A stretch of 64,000 nt of DNA from Pedobacter aquae. GTDB lineage: Bacteria; Bacteroidota; Bacteroidia; Sphingobacteriales; Sphingobacteriaceae. Shown here piece after piece: positions 48,050-55,849 of the stretch. The DNA lies in contig NZ_CP043329.1 of assembly GCF_008195825.1 (NCBI RefSeq), positions 372,001-436,000 of the forward strand. Direction: 5' to 3'. Position numbers and translations under genes: made by a program. Each line of letters begins with the position of its first letter. Within the stretch, counting starts at the first letter, position 1. A model generated the notes under the pieces. It was given only the letters and a program-made list of their open reading frames with translations. It ran no database searches and had not been told where the DNA came from.

Positions 48050-48622
48050 TTACAAACCTGTATTTGTTCTAAACAGTTTTATCGCAATAGCTAAGAGAAT
48101 AATACCAAAAGCTTTTCTTAAAATATGTAAACCTGTGGTGCCAAATAGTTTTTCTAAACGCAAGGTATTCTTGAGGATGATGTAAACAAATAGCATATTT
48201 AGCACAATACCTACCACAATATTTTGCGTAGCATATTCTGATTTTAGAGAGAGTAGGGTAGTCATGGTGCCAGCCCCAGCAATTAAAGGGAAAGCTAAAG
48301 GTACAATAGATACCGTTTCCGGGATTTCTTCCTTAAAAAAATTGATGCCTAGAATCATCTCCATAGCGATAAAGAAGATTACCAAAGAACCAGCAATTGC
48401 GAAAGATGAGATGTCTAAACCAATAACTTTTAGTAAGGCTTCACCAACAAATAAGAAGATAATCATCAACACCAAAGCCACTAAACTTGCTTTTTCAGAT
48501 TGTATGTGACCTGCTTTTTGTCTTAACTGCACAATAACAGGAATAGAACCTAATATATCAATGATGGCAAATAAAATCATCGTTACAGATAAAATCTCAT
48601 TAAAGTTGAAAAAGCTATTCAT
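48050..48622 (-). CDS. MarC family integral membrane protein
   Basis: The 190-residue protein has six membrane helices and begins MNSFFNFNEILSVTMILFAI; it contains DILGSIPVIVQLRQKAG and PLAFPLIAGAGTMTTLLSL, as in the MarC/YhgN family. The physiological role is unknown despite the name. I start it at 48622 because upstream in-frame codons run into a repeat element. Confidence 0.87.
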   Translation of the reverse strand: MNSFFNFNEILSVTMILFAIIDILGSIPVIVQLRQKAGHIQSEKASLVALVLMIIFLFVGEALLKVIGLDISSFAIAGSLVIFFIAMEMILGINFFKEEIPETVSIVPLAFPLIAGAGTMTTLLSLKSEYATQNIVVGIVLNMLFVYIILKNTLRLEKLFGTTGLHILRKAFGIILLAIAIKLFRTNTGL

Positions 48623-48648
48623 AACAAAAGTTTTTTTGATAAACAAAA

Positions 48649-48765
48649 AGGTTGTCTCAAAAATAGTATCTGTCACATTGAGCGGAGTCGAAATGTTCTC
48701 TGATAAGCTTAGAAAAGGCTTCGACTCCGCTCAGCCTGACACAAAATGGTAATTTGAGACAACCT
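48649..48765. repeat. nested inverted-repeat element (hairpin)
   Basis: Outer arms of 13 bp (AGGTTGTCTCAAA at 48649-48661, complement at 48753-48765) enclose inner arms of 22 bp with 3 mismatches around the core TGAGCGGAGTCGAA (48679-48692 and 48720-48733). The whole folds into one long hairpin. On the minus strand it is followed by a T-rich tail, so it could terminate the permease gene that stops at 48794. It looks like a dispersed palindromic element of Bacteroidota genomes. Confidence 0.8.
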
Positions 48766-48793
48766 GTTAAATTTTTTAGATGACTATGTGTGC

Positions 48794-50257
48794 TTATTGC
48801 TTTAAAGAATCGGCGTAGTTTTTTCTAACTACCGAATTTTTCTTGCTGTAGGTAAAGTAAATGATTACCCCTAAAGCCATCCAAATGGCAAGTCTTATCC
48901 AGCTTTCGCCTGGTAAAGAATACATTAAGTAAACACAAACTAATATACCAGCAATAGGCACAAAAGGTACCCAAGGTGTTCTAAATGGTCTTGGCAAATC
49001 TGGTGATGATTTTCTCATCACTAATACACCAACACATACCAAAACAAATGCAAATAAAGTACCTATAGAAACCATGTGGCCTAAATCAGAAACTGGTACA
49101 AAGCCTGCAAAAATGCTTACAAAGCCCATGAAAAATAAATTTGTTTTCCAAGGGGTGTTAAATTTTGTATGAATAGAGCTGAAGAATTTAGGGAGTAATC
49201 CGTCTTTAGACATGGTGTAAAATACCCTCGATTGCCCCATCAACATCACCAAGATAACTGATGTATAACCCGCTAAAATAGCTATGATTAAACCATCTTG
49301 TAAGAAAGAATATCCGGTTACGGCGAAGGCTGTAGCTGCTGGTTTTGCATCGCCTGCAAAATCTTTATAATTTACTAAGCCTGTCATCACGTGTGCAAAT
49401 AATACATACAAAATTGTACATACAATAAGCGAACCTAATATACCAATTGGCATTCCTTTTTGTGGGTTTTTAGCTTCTTGTGCTGCGGTAGATACTGCAT
49501 CAAAACCTATGAAAGCGAAAAATACAACAGCAGCACCAGTAGCAATACCCGTAAAGCCAAATTGCTCGTAAATACCTGTGTTTTCTGGTATGTATGGGGT
49601 GTAGTTATCAGGATTAATATGAGACCAGCCTAAAGTAATGAACATTAAAACCACTGCAACTTTAACAATTACCAAAACGTTATTCATGGTTGCAGACTCT
49701 TTAGTGCCTCGCATAAGTACCAAAGAAAGCATACAAACAATAAAAATTGCTGGTAAATTGATGTAACCGCCTTCAATTACAGTTCCATCGCCCAATTTTA
49801 AGGTTTCAAAAGGAGATACAATTAATTTATGCGGTAAATCTAGATTGTATTTATGGAGAAACTCTAGTAAATATCGAGACCAAGAGACAGAAACTGTGGC
49901 TGCGCCTAAAGCATATTCTAAAACCAAATCCCAGCCAATGATCCAAGCCATAAACTCACCCATGGTTGCGTAAGAGTAGGTATAAGCAGAACCTGCAACC
50001 GGAATCATGCTGGCAAACTCTGCATAACATAAACCTGCAAAACCACAAGCAACTGCTGCCAATACAAATGATAAAGTTACCGCCGGGCCAGCATTTTCAG
50101 CGGCTGCAATCCCTGTTAATGAAAATAATCCAGCACCAATGATAGCTCCAATACCCAGAGCAACAAGATTAAAGCTTGATAAGGTTCTTTTTAAACTTCC
50201 TTCACCAGTATCTGCTGCTTCAGCAAGTAGCACATCCAACGGCTTTTTAAAATTCAT
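48794..50257 (-). CDS. APC family amino acid permease
   Basis: This 487-residue permease has 12 or more membrane helices and the motifs GAIIGAGLFSLTGIAAAENAG, FAFIGFDAVSTAAQEAKNP and SRVFYTMSKDGLLPKFF, the cationic amino acid transporter type. It is an intact paralogue of the broken gene at 10412-12126, with the same motif order. The substrate is unknown. It is a single-gene unit followed by the hairpin element. Confidence 0.9.
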   Translation of the reverse strand: MNFKKPLDVLLAEAADTGEGSLKRTLSSFNLVALGIGAIIGAGLFSLTGIAAAENAGPAVTLSFVLAAVACGFAGLCYAEFASMIPVAGSAYTYSYATMGEFMAWIIGWDLVLEYALGAATVSVSWSRYLLEFLHKYNLDLPHKLIVSPFETLKLGDGTVIEGGYINLPAIFIVCMLSLVLMRGTKESATMNNVLVIVKVAVVLMFITLGWSHINPDNYTPYIPENTGIYEQFGFTGIATGAAVVFFAFIGFDAVSTAAQEAKNPQKGMPIGILGSLIVCTILYVLFAHVMTGLVNYKDFAGDAKPAATAFAVTGYSFLQDGLIIAILAGYTSVILVMLMGQSRVFYTMSKDGLLPKFFSSIHTKFNTPWKTNLFFMGFVSIFAGFVPVSDLGHMVSIGTLFAFVLVCVGVLVMRKSSPDLPRPFRTPWVPFVPIAGILVCVYLMYSLPGESWIRLAIWMALGVIIYFTYSKKNSVVRKNYADSLKQ

Positions 50258-50439
50258 AAATGTTTGTTTAGTTAGTTAATTCTGTTTGTGTGTAATTTCA
50301 AAAGCTAATATATTAAAAAATGTTGTAGAGATATGGCTTTTTGAAATTCGCTTTGGATATTAATATAAAAACCATGATTAAAAAACATGTTTTAGCTTTT
50401 ATAACACGTAAAAATTATGATAAAGGCTGTTTTTTACTT

Positions 50440-51129
50440 TTATTTCGAATATTCTATTTTTAATATAGCTAACATTCTTATAAATTCTGGTTGTAGAGCA
50501 GCTTTTAAATGTAGTTTTTCATTACTCAAAGGATGAAAAAATTCTAATTCTGAAGCGTGTAGCAACATACTTTCCATTTGGAAATGCTCTTTAAAAAACT
50601 TGTTTTGTTTATTACAGCCATGTGGCCTATCGCCAATAATGGGATGAAAAATATGGGCAAAATGCCTTCTCAACTGGTGCATACGTCCGGTTTGCGGCTG
50701 TGCTTCTACCAAAGAATATCTGGATGTTGGGTGTTTGCCCACCGCAAGTGGAATTTCTGTTCGGGCTAAAGTTTTAAAATGGGTAATTGCATCTTGTAAA
50801 GTGCCATTTTCCTTTTTCAAAGGGTAATTAATCAAAAGTTCATCGGGGCTGTGGCCACGTAATACGGCCAGGTACTTTTTTTGCACTTTATTCTCCATAA
50901 ATTGTTGCTGCATCAATCTATCGGTTTCTTTGTTCAGGGCAAAAAGAAGCAGGCCACTGGTTTTTCTATCTAAACGATGGGCTGGCCATACGTGTTGCTG
51001 TATTTGATCTCTTAAAAGTTGTAGTGCAAATTCTTCGGCATTTCTGGCAATGGGCGATTGATGAACCAACAAGCCATGAGGTTTATTAATGGCAATAATA
51101 TTTTCGTCCTGATAAATGATCTCTAACAT
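50440..51129 (-). CDS. RluA family pseudouridine synthase (TruC-like)
   Basis: The 229-residue enzyme carries AHRLDRKTSGLLLF with the catalytic Asp, the substrate loop INKPHGLLVHQSP, and TGRMHQLRRHFAHIFHPIIGD followed by HGCNKQNKFF, which resembles TruC (tRNA pseudouridine 65) more than the RluC/D branch. Start ATG 51129 (MLEIIYQDENI) is preferred to the in-frame TTG 9 bases upstream. It stands alone, with its 3' side facing a 180-base AT-rich gap. Confidence 0.87.
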   Translation of the reverse strand: MLEIIYQDENIIAINKPHGLLVHQSPIARNAEEFALQLLRDQIQQHVWPAHRLDRKTSGLLLFALNKETDRLMQQQFMENKVQKKYLAVLRGHSPDELLINYPLKKENGTLQDAITHFKTLARTEIPLAVGKHPTSRYSLVEAQPQTGRMHQLRRHFAHIFHPIIGDRPHGCNKQNKFFKEHFQMESMLLHASELEFFHPLSNEKLHLKAALQPEFIRMLAILKIEYSK

Positions 51130-51167
51130 GACTCGCAAATTAGGAATTTATAAGTAATTGCGTTCTG

Positions 51168-51359
51168 TTAAGTATTATTTTGCTTTTTCCTCACCTTAAA
51201 CCAATTGATGATTAGCCAAATTAAACTTATCAATACTAAAAATAGGGGTAAGGCTCCTGGTTCATCTTCAACACTAATGGTGAAAACCATGAGTAATATG
51301 CCTATTGCTAAAGTGATGAATGGCATCATATGAAGTTTTGATGTTTTAATAGATTTCAT
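51168..51359 (-). CDS. small membrane protein, hypothetical
   Basis: The 63-residue ORF has two hydrophobic helices (about 13-30 and 38-53) separated by a short acidic loop (VEDEPGA), with basic ends. I recognise no family, but the clean two-helix pattern and positive-inside ends suggest a real small inner-membrane protein. Confidence 0.55.
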   Translation of the reverse strand: MKSIKTSKLHMMPFITLAIGILLMVFTISVEDEPGALPLFLVLISLIWLIINWFKVRKKQNNT

Positions 51360-51517
51360 TTTTTTATTTTAAAAGTACTTTGAAATACAAAGTAAGTTAA
51401 AATATTTGATAACCATTGCAAATCATTAGTTTTTAATTTGGGTTGGATGAAATTGTTCTTCTAATTTTTGGGACGTTTAGGAAGCATCCTTGATAAGATG
51501 ATTTGGGATGAAAAGTA

Positions 51518-52165
51518 TTATTTCAAACGGTTTTTATACTCGTCATGCAAGCCTATACCATTAAAAATTTGGGCTTTATATTTTTCAATTCGGCTCATGC
51601 GTGTTTGACTTTGTTTTGGTTGAGAGAAATGGATGATATAAGCTCTTTGTCTGCCCGGTGTTAAAGCATTAAAGGCTTTCTCAAAAGCTTTATCATCTTT
51701 AAAAGATTCTATCAATTCTTCCGGAAGAGGCTCTGGATTTTTGTTAAGCTCTACTTTTTGTCCGCTTTCTTCTAAAGCGATGGCTTCTTTTATATAGGTA
51801 GTTAAAATGGTTTGTACTTTTTCAATTTCGTTTACCTGCTTAAATCTGATGATTCTGGCTGCCTGAACATTGCCCTGTTGTTGTAAAATTTGATGCTTAT
51901 CACTCAGTAAAGCACCTTTAAAAAAGCCAATATTGGCCGACTCTTTTAAGGCATTTACCAGAATCACATTTTTCCCTTGATGCGTATAAACTGGAGCTCC
52001 CCATTTTATTTCTTCTTTAAGGCCAGTTTCTAAAACAATTTGTCTTAGCAATTCAAGCTCCTCTCTCCACTGATTGACTTTACATTTCGGGGTAGCGCCA
52101 TATTTACATCGCATACAGCCATCTATTAAATATTTATCAACTTGTGGGTTTAGTGTAATGTTCAT
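51518..52165 (-). CDS. YdeI/OmpD-associated family protein with DUF1801 domain
   Basis: The 215-residue protein has a DUF1801-like N-terminal domain (about 25-130; EEIKWGAPVYTHQGKNVILV and ANIGFFKGALL). Its C-terminal YdeI/OmdA region contains PEELIESFKDD and FNALTPGRQRAYIIHFSQPKQ. YdeI-type proteins are linked to resistance to cationic peptides in enterobacteria, but the mechanism is unknown. It is a single gene at the border of the accessory region. Confidence 0.85.
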   Translation of the reverse strand: MNITLNPQVDKYLIDGCMRCKYGATPKCKVNQWREELELLRQIVLETGLKEEIKWGAPVYTHQGKNVILVNALKESANIGFFKGALLSDKHQILQQQGNVQAARIIRFKQVNEIEKVQTILTTYIKEAIALEESGQKVELNKNPEPLPEELIESFKDDKAFEKAFNALTPGRQRAYIIHFSQPKQSQTRMSRIEKYKAQIFNGIGLHDEYKNRLK

Positions 52166-52259
52166 GATGAAATTTTGGAGTAGATGATCTTGTGTTGTAG
52201 CTCTTTGTTTGAAAGGACTTCGAAGAGTAAAATAAATTAAAAGAGTTTATTAGCTTATA

Positions 52260-52418
52260 TTATGAGTCTTCAGGCTTTATTTTGACAATTTTATCGTTAC
52301 GTAAAACTACCAAAACACTGTTTTTAGTTTTCTTAAATTCTAAAAGTTTTTCGTATGTTTTTTCCAGTCCTTTAAGAATTTTGTTTTTTTCCTCTATTTG
52401 AATTTCAATTGTTGTCAT
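52260..52418 (-). CDS. 52-residue partner of the zeta-like kinase
   Basis: This short ORF starts at ATG 52418 inside the end of the kinase gene (14-base overlap, shifted frame), so translation is probably coupled. The protein begins MTTIEIQIEEKNKILKGLEK, an amphipathic charged helix, and ends with a strand-like segment (NSVLVVLRNDKIVKIKPEDS). The overlap and helix-strand pattern suggest a real co-expressed partner, possibly an antitoxin or regulator. I recognise no family. Confidence 0.6.
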   Translation of the reverse strand: MTTIEIQIEEKNKILKGLEKTYEKLLEFKKTKNSVLVVLRNDKIVKIKPEDS

Positions 52419-52988
52419 AGTAATTTTTTAAAAGGTTAAATTTTTTTTGATTGATGATATTTAGAACTCCATCTATTTGTTTATCTGCCAAGAGTTCATG
52501 TTTTCCTTCTGAATTATCAAAAATTAGAGCTCCGTCAACGATTGGAAGATAAATGTCAAACAAATTCTTAATTCCTCTGAAGTATCTTCTTTCAATTATT
52601 GCAGGCTCAATATTGTGGCCACCTTCTGAAACTCTTATTTTTACACGTTCTTTAGCTAAGTCAACGTTTTGAAGCCAAAAAAACAATAATGAAACGCTAT
52701 ACCTCTTTTCTTTTGCTTCGATGATTTTACCTTTATAGCTCTTAGTCGATAAAGTCGTTTCGAATGCAAAGTTTTCATTTTCAGATAGCAATTCATTAAT
52801 TCTATTAAGCATGATTCGACCTGCTTCAAACGAAACTTTTTCAGGTTGAAAAGGAGATAATCCTTTTGCAATTTCATCAGCATTGACAAATTCTTTACAA
52901 TTTAAAATTTCAGGCAAAATAGTGAATGATGCAGTTGTTTTACCTGCCCATTACAGCCCGCTATTATGTAAAGCTTTTTATTAATCAT
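52405..52988 (-). CDS. zeta toxin-like P-loop kinase (frameshifted)
   Basis: From ATG 52988 the protein begins MINKKLYIIAGCNG; adding one C to the CCC at 52947-52949 (plus strand) gives GCNGAGKTTAS, a Walker A motif, and joins the long frame. The 194-residue product has NADEIAKGLSPF (substrate Asp region), FAFETTLSTKSYKGKI, and a lid with RVSEGGHNIEPAIIERRYFRG. This is the zeta-toxin/AAA-type small kinase family that phosphorylates small molecules such as UDP-N-acetylglucosamine. The classical epsilon antitoxin is absent upstream; a 52-residue ORF overlaps its 3' end instead. Confidence 0.8.
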
Positions 52989-53029
52989 GATATTAGCAAA
53001 TTTACAATTTATTTTCTTTGATTTTTTGC

Positions 53030-53319
53030 TTATAATTTTTGATAAATCCCAAACCTTTTTTGGTAATAAATAGCGAAGTAAGTACCGTACTTAAGTAGCA
53101 CACTTTCAGAAATCTGAATGTTTAAATGCTCCGTAGGATATTGGACTATACTTTCTCCTTCTTTTACAAAGATGAAACAAGCTTCATTTTCAAAAACAGC
53201 GGGTATTTAAAAGGTATTTTATCACCAATCTTTTTATAACGCTCTTGTTGTTTAAAGAGAAATGGTTTCTTTCTGAAATCATAGGAAGAGGTTTTTGAGA
53301 AATTTAACGTTTTGCAGAT
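53030..53319 (-). pseudogene. AraC-type regulator N-terminal remnant
   Basis: The minus strand reads DFRKKPFLFKQQERYKKIGD then, after restoring one base at the GGG 53201-53203, ENEACFIFVKEGESIVQYP and SESVLLKYGTYFA before a stop at 53030. This looks like the ligand-binding N-terminal domain of an AraC family regulator. The helix-turn-helix half and the true N-terminus are missing. The gene is truncated at both ends, next to the kinase pair and mazEF. The family assignment is from memory of the pattern and is tentative. Confidence 0.45.
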
Positions 53320-53392
53320 TTAACTATAGGAACATTATCTTCCTATATCATCTTAAAAAAAGAATAAAGTCAGACGCGTTAAAAGATTTCTT

Positions 53393-53716
53393 TTAGTCAA
53401 CAAATGTTTCTCTAATGACACGTTTACATTCGAGTATTTCCTTTTCTGTAAGCGAACCAAACTTTTTTACAATACGAATTTTATCTATTGTTCTTATTTG
53501 ATCAAATACAATCCAACCTTCTTGACCATTGTGTTTAACTTTTACTCTGGTTGGGTAGTTTCTGCTTGTAGAAGTCATTGGTGCAATAACAACAGTTCTT
53601 AGATTGTCATTAATTTCATTTGGTGAGATAATTACACAAGGTCGTGTTTTTTGTATTTCACTACCCAAAGTTGGGTCGAGATTAACCAAAACTATTTGGT
53701 ACTGTTTTACTTCCAT
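53393..53716 (-). CDS. mazF: MazF/PemK family endoribonuclease toxin
   Basis: This 107-residue toxin cleaves mRNA. It begins MEVKQYQIVLVNLDPTLGSE and continues with KTRPCVIISPNEIN, the conserved basic/Thr active-site loop, and VVIAPMTSTSRNYPTRV, the second strand pair of the PemK fold. Its start overlaps the mazE stop by 10 bases. The pair forms a type II toxin-antitoxin module in the accessory island. Confidence 0.92.
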   Translation of the reverse strand: MEVKQYQIVLVNLDPTLGSEIQKTRPCVIISPNEINDNLRTVVIAPMTSTSRNYPTRVKVKHNGQEGWIVFDQIRTIDKIRIVKKFGSLTEKEILECKRVIRETFVD

Positions 53717-53952
53717 TCGTCGAAGTTTTCATCTTCAAAAACATCATTCATTAGGAGCTGGTCATCACCATTTTCATGCATTTTTTGGAATGCTTTATTC
53801 CAGCCTTTACGAGGTTCAGAAATTGGGCGCAAAATGATTTGTCCTTTTTCAAGGATTAATTCTATTTTATCAGTGATGTTATACCTCTCTAAAATGGTTT
53901 TGGTTAATCTAAGTCCCTTTGAATTTCCTATTTTAATGATTGAAACTTCCAT
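53707..53952 (-). CDS. mazE: MazE/AbrB-type antitoxin
   Basis: The 81-residue antitoxin has an N-terminal AbrB/SpoVT swapped-hairpin domain (MEVSIIKIGNSKGLRLTKTI) that binds DNA and dimerises. Its acidic C-terminal tail (NGDDQLLMNDVFEDENFDEWK region) would wrap the toxin. It precedes mazF and overlaps it, the canonical order. Its promoter contains repeated TTACAAA-like motifs that could serve as its operator. Confidence 0.9.
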   Translation of the reverse strand: MEVSIIKIGNSKGLRLTKTILERYNITDKIELILEKGQIILRPISEPRKGWNKAFQKMHENGDDQLLMNDVFEDENFDEWK

Positions 53953-53972
53953 AACTATTATTTATGTAATTA

Positions 53973-54002
53973 CAAAGTTATTACAAATAGTTCTATTCAC
54001 AA
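53973..54002 (-). promoter_or_regulatory. mazEF promoter (TTG - 19 bp - TAACTTTG)
   Basis: On the minus strand, TTG (54002-54000) and TAACTTTG (53980-53973) match the Bacteroidota consensus, 20 bases before the mazE ATG. Two TTACAAA motifs overlap it and may be autoregulatory sites. Confidence 0.6.
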
Positions 54003-54059
54003 AGTTTTTGAGACTAACATTTTGCTAATTACCTTTTACAGCTAATGCTTACATCTGTG

Positions 54060-54422
54060 TCTGAGATGGTGCAACTAGTCTATGTTTTGTGTAAGGGGTA
54101 CAGACGGACTGGAAGAAACCGGAACGTAAAAGGAAAAACCTGATACGATTAGGAGTAGATGCCGACCATGCTTATGCATGGAGCAGGACAAGAAAAGGAG
54201 GATGGCGAATAGCCCAAAGCCCAATCCTTAATACGACCATAACTATTAAACGGTTAAAGCAAAAAGGCTACATACCCATGCTAGAGATTTATTCAAAACT
54301 CAACCCATCAGTTTACGAACCGCCGTATACGAGAACCGTACAGCCTGTCCCGATTTTTCATCGGGATACGGTGGTGTGAGAGGCGCACTCTGTCAGGTTT
54401 CTGGCAGAGCCGTCTACTCGAT
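54060..54422 (+). mobile_element. 3' end of a group II intron (5'-truncated)
   Basis: The segment holds the last part of an intron-encoded reverse transcriptase, then domain V-like sequence (GAACCGCCGTATACGAGAAC ... ACGGTGGTGTGAGAGG) and a 3' end CCGTCTACTCGAT near 54422, as in Bacteroidota group II introns. Everything 5' (domains I-III and most of the RT) is missing, as after incomplete target-primed reverse transcription. A small hairpin is inserted in the domain V loop (54342-54367). The left boundary is approximate. Confidence 0.72.
54095..54379 (+). pseudogene. group II intron reverse transcriptase/maturase, C-terminal fragment
   Basis: The frame is open from 54095 to TGA at 54377-54379 and reads KNLIRLGVDADHAYAWSRT, GGWRIAQSPILNTTI and YEPPYTRTV, the conserved C-terminal part of group II intron-encoded proteins. 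It has no start codon and lacks the RT domains. Its last codons coincide with intron domain V, as is usual in this group. The insertion adds PVPIFHRD before the end. Confidence 0.75.
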
Positions 54423-54436
54423 TATGTGCATACCCT

Positions 54437-54835
54437 TTATTTCGCTTTATCTTTCCTGTGAAATCTATATCCTAAACCAATTGACCAAACCCATTCGTCT
54501 GTGCTGTCGAAATGGAAAAATGGTGCAATTAAAGCGAAGTTTTTATAGTCAATTCGAGGGGCAACTCCAAGTTTAGCACCTGTCTTTCCGTTCTTTATGT
54601 AGAAAGATGGTAAAGCACCAACACCAAGTTTCCAATTGTTATTCAGTCTTAACATTAGGCTTGGACCACCTACATTAAATGCGTAAAAGTCTTTACCTAC
54701 TGCAAATCCTAACATACCTTCTAAACCAATATCCCATTTTGGATTTTCTTCTATTTTTTTCTCTTGTTCTTGGGCATAAGTTAATGTTGAAATTAGAAAT
54801 GCTATGCCTAATATTATCGTTCTTTTAAAATTCAT
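54437..54835 (-). CDS. hypothetical outer-membrane beta-barrel protein
   Basis: The 132-residue protein has a signal peptide ending near STLTYAQ, then about five amphipathic beta strands with Gly turns and a final aromatic-rich strand (WSIGLGYRFH), a short barrel-like pattern. I recognise no specific family. It lies 10 bases after the superoxide dismutase gene on the same strand, so they are probably co-transcribed, and its end touches the intron remnant. Confidence 0.65.
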   Translation of the reverse strand: MNFKRTIILGIAFLISTLTYAQEQEKKIEENPKWDIGLEGMLGFAVGKDFYAFNVGGPSLMLRLNNNWKLGVGALPSFYIKNGKTGAKLGVAPRIDYKNFALIAPFFHFDSTDEWVWSIGLGYRFHRKDKAK

Positions 54836-54845
54836 TCTTTCTTGT

Positions 54846-55571
54846 TTATTTCGTAAGTTTTAGGGCATTTTCTAATCTGTAAGCTGAATTGTCCCAATTG
54901 ATAATGTTAAAAAGATTGTCCACAAAGTCAGCTCTTTTGTTTTTGTATTTGAGGTAGTAAGAATGTTCCCAAACGTCAATTACGAGCAACGGAATAACTC
55001 CCCACTGCGTCAATTTTTCGTGGTTTTCACATTGTAAAATTGTCAACTTGTCGGTGTAAGGTTGATAGCCTAAAATTCCCCAACCATTTCCGTCAACGTC
55101 TTTGGAAGTCTTGGCGAGATACATTTTCAGTTTGTCGTAACTGCCAAAATCTTTTTCAATACGTTTGAGCAAGTCGCCTTTTGGGTCGCTCTTTTTGTTT
55201 GTGAGGTTAGTCCAAAATATGGAATGAAGTATATGCGATGAAAGATGAAAAGCCAATTTCTTTGTCCAAAAGTCAACGGTTTCAAGGTTATTGTCGTCCA
55301 ATGCCTTTCTAATCATCTGCTGGTCTTTGTTTGCCCCTTTTACTGCTCCACCGTGATGAAAGGTATAATGCAAATGCAAAGTTTCTTCGTCCATATATGG
55401 CTCCAAATGATTATTTGTATAAGCCAAAGGTTGATGAATAAAGTTGCCGTCCTTGTCAACCAACTTGTCAATAGTGTTCTCGGTCAGGTTTTGGGCAAAT
55501 GCCGAAGCGGTCGGAACAAGTGTCGCTCCGCCAAGTATAAGTCCTGTTTTTAGAAAATCTTTTCTGTCCAT
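54846..55571 (-). CDS. superoxide dismutase (Fe/Mn family), with export signal
   Basis: The 241-residue protein has a Tat-like signal (MDRKDFLKTGLILGGATLVP, with RK in place of RR) ending near ASAFAQ. Metal ligands appear as HLHYTFHH (first His), ILHSIFWTNL (second His) and DVWEHSYYL (Asp and His). At the position of the conserved gateway Tyr (HHxxY) it has Ala (HHGGA), and a His stands near the usual second-sphere Gln (ENHEK). It would remove superoxide in the periplasm. Its base composition looks richer in G+C than that of the neighbours, which suits its place in an accessory island. Confidence 0.85.
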   Translation of the reverse strand: MDRKDFLKTGLILGGATLVPTASAFAQNLTENTIDKLVDKDGNFIHQPLAYTNNHLEPYMDEETLHLHYTFHHGGAVKGANKDQQMIRKALDDNNLETVDFWTKKLAFHLSSHILHSIFWTNLTNKKSDPKGDLLKRIEKDFGSYDKLKMYLAKTSKDVDGNGWGILGYQPYTDKLTILQCENHEKLTQWGVIPLLVIDVWEHSYYLKYKNKRADFVDNLFNIINWDNSAYRLENALKLTK

Positions 55572-55641
55572 TTTTTATATGTTTAATGTTTGCACTGTCG
55601 TCTTTTAGGGTTGCACATAACTTATATATATGTATAGTTTT

Positions 55642-55681
55642 ACTTCCGTAATACACCCAATATTGGGTGTATTACGGAAGT
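55642..55681. repeat. 40-bp perfect palindrome
   Basis: Positions 55642-55661 (ACTTCCGTAATACACCCAAT) are exactly complementary to 55662-55681 with no spacer. It is followed by T5 on the plus strand and lies 71 bases upstream of the superoxide dismutase start. It could be an operator, a terminator or a mobile-element end. Confidence 0.9.
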
Positions 55682-55849
55682 TTTTATTTCTTTTATTTGA
55701 TAGCTTCATTCTTTTAATAAATCGTAAAAATGACTTTTTATATTTTATTTTAATAAACAAATAGCTGTTATAGCATAAGGCATATTCCCTCTAAATTCAG
55801 GATTTTATGAAAGTTAAATGTTGATTTTCTCTTCGGCACTATAATCAAA

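Noticed and set aside
48623-48676. Upstream extension of the MarC gene
   Set aside because: The added residues derive from the hairpin repeat element; the family start is MNSFFNFNEILS at 48622.
53604-54028. Plus-strand ORFs across mazEF
   Set aside because: They are antisense to the well-supported mazE and mazF genes and their composition is that of complementary-strand artefacts.
55245-55656. ORFs overlapping the superoxide dismutase start on both strands
   Set aside because: They overlap the signal peptide and promoter of a clear SOD gene and show no domain.
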